Shown: positions 55,869 to 56,136 of the stretch, piece after piece | Numbering within the stretch: position 1 is the first letter of the stretch | How the letters are laid out: the number at the start of each line of letters is the position of its first letter | NCBI GenBank assembly: GCA_036269075.1 | Contig: DATASX010000028.1 | Coordinates: 1 to 56,136 of the forward strand | From: Sporichthyaceae bacterium | Lineage (GTDB): Bacteria > Actinomycetota > Actinomycetes > Sporichthyales > Sporichthyaceae | Direction of reading: 5' to 3' | Length of the DNA: 56,136 nt | The notes under the pieces: generated by a model | Databases searched by the model: none | Told to the model about the DNA's origin: nothing | Seen by the model: only the letters and a program-made list of their open reading frames with translations | Made by a program: the position numbers and the translations under genes

Positions 55869-56136
55869 ACGGGTCGGAGACGCGGGTCTGCCAGTACCGA
55901 TTGCGTCTGGGTCTTCGTTCGGGGTCGATCCAGGGCGGGGCCGTAGTTCGGGGTGGCCGTCCGCCCCGAATTCGGCGTCCCAGCCTTGGTGATGAACGAC
56001 GTCGTGGTGCCGGTCGCACAACAGCAGGAGATTCGACAGGTCCGTGGCGCCCCCGGCGGACCAGTGGATCCGGTGGTGGGCCTGGCACCACGGCGCGGGA
56101 CGATCGCAGCCGGTGAACACGCAACCGGAGTCGCGG
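55852..56136 (-). pseudogene. C-terminal part of a DUF222/HNH endonuclease-like gene, frameshifted, truncated by the window edge
   Basis: The visible part reads ...RDSGCVFTGCDRPAPWCQAH, then RIHWSAGGATDLSNLLLLC and HHDVVHHQGWDAEFGADG, the HNH zinc-finger-like end of actinobacterial DUF222 proteins. After ADGHPELRP the frame is lost. The expected ending, PPWIDPERRPRRNRYW then QTRVSDPFSRAD and a stop, is present in another frame, so one base appears to be missing in the C/G run at about 55933-55943. It could be a real mutation or a sequencing error in a homopolymer. The gene continues past the right edge. Confidence 0.82.

Overview
The window is very GC-rich with actinobacterial gene style: frequent GTG/TTG starts, stop-start overlaps (ATGA, GTGA, TGATG), a gpgS/folP2 pair, F420-type luciferase-like enzymes and a DUF222-type HNH protein. 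It looks like a chromosomal segment of a free-living filamentous or soil actinomycete. The genus cannot be fixed from sequence alone. No tRNA, rRNA, transposase, integrase or CRISPR array was seen.

Region 1 (about 1-17.5 kb and 22.4-40.8 kb) is a catabolic supercluster. It encodes a P450 with a ferredoxin, a ferredoxin reductase and a Rieske ferredoxin; three luciferase-like oxidoreductases; a Zn alcohol dehydrogenase; an SMP-30 type lactonase; two acyl-CoA ligases; a double-length CaiB/BaiF CoA-transferase; an acetyl-CoA hydrolase/transferase homologue; a thiolase/DUF35 pair; an enoyl-CoA hydratase-like protein; two MmgE/PrpD proteins; two amidohydrolase-2 proteins; an SDR; and a complete branched-chain-type ABC importer. 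The importer ATPases (livG, livF) lie at 3.5-5.0 kb. The fused permease and binding protein lie at 30.9-34.5 kb behind a secreted anchored protein and two small membrane proteins. The enzyme set fits uptake, hydroxylation, ring oxygenation, lactone opening, CoA activation and beta-oxidation-like breakdown of a cyclic, perhaps terpenoid or steroid-like, compound. The substrate is inference.

The main discovery is a shared operator. Fourteen copies of a 20-bp palindrome, consensus WGTCAAC-N6-GTTGACW with constant spacing, occupy nine intergenic promoter regions and so cover essentially every transcription unit of this cluster. Two paralogous TetR genes with nearly identical DNA-binding helices end the two divergent operons that leave one double-operator promoter at 28.2-28.4 kb. 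They are the obvious candidate regulators.

Region 2 (17.5-22.4 kb) interrupts the cluster and lacks the operator. It holds a tiny His/Gly-rich secreted protein, two related hairpin repeats around a G-quadruplex-like tract, a TetR beside a DapB-fold dehydrogenase, a YcnI-like copper protein, and another TetR beside a DUF1348 protein with a perfect 22-bp palindrome between them.

Region 3 (41-56.1 kb) looks like housekeeping chromosome: gpgS, folP2, a cNMP-binding/FAD reductase fusion with a UBP zinc-finger partner, lon, a universal stress protein, a second YcnI-like protein whose frame runs through a terminator-like palindrome, an Nramp-like transporter with a soluble MgtE-like sensor, a SpoIID-domain protein, DUF3618 and holin-like membrane proteins, an F420-dependent oxidoreductase, a Cys-rich copper-storage-like protein, and the end of an HNH gene that appears frameshifted.
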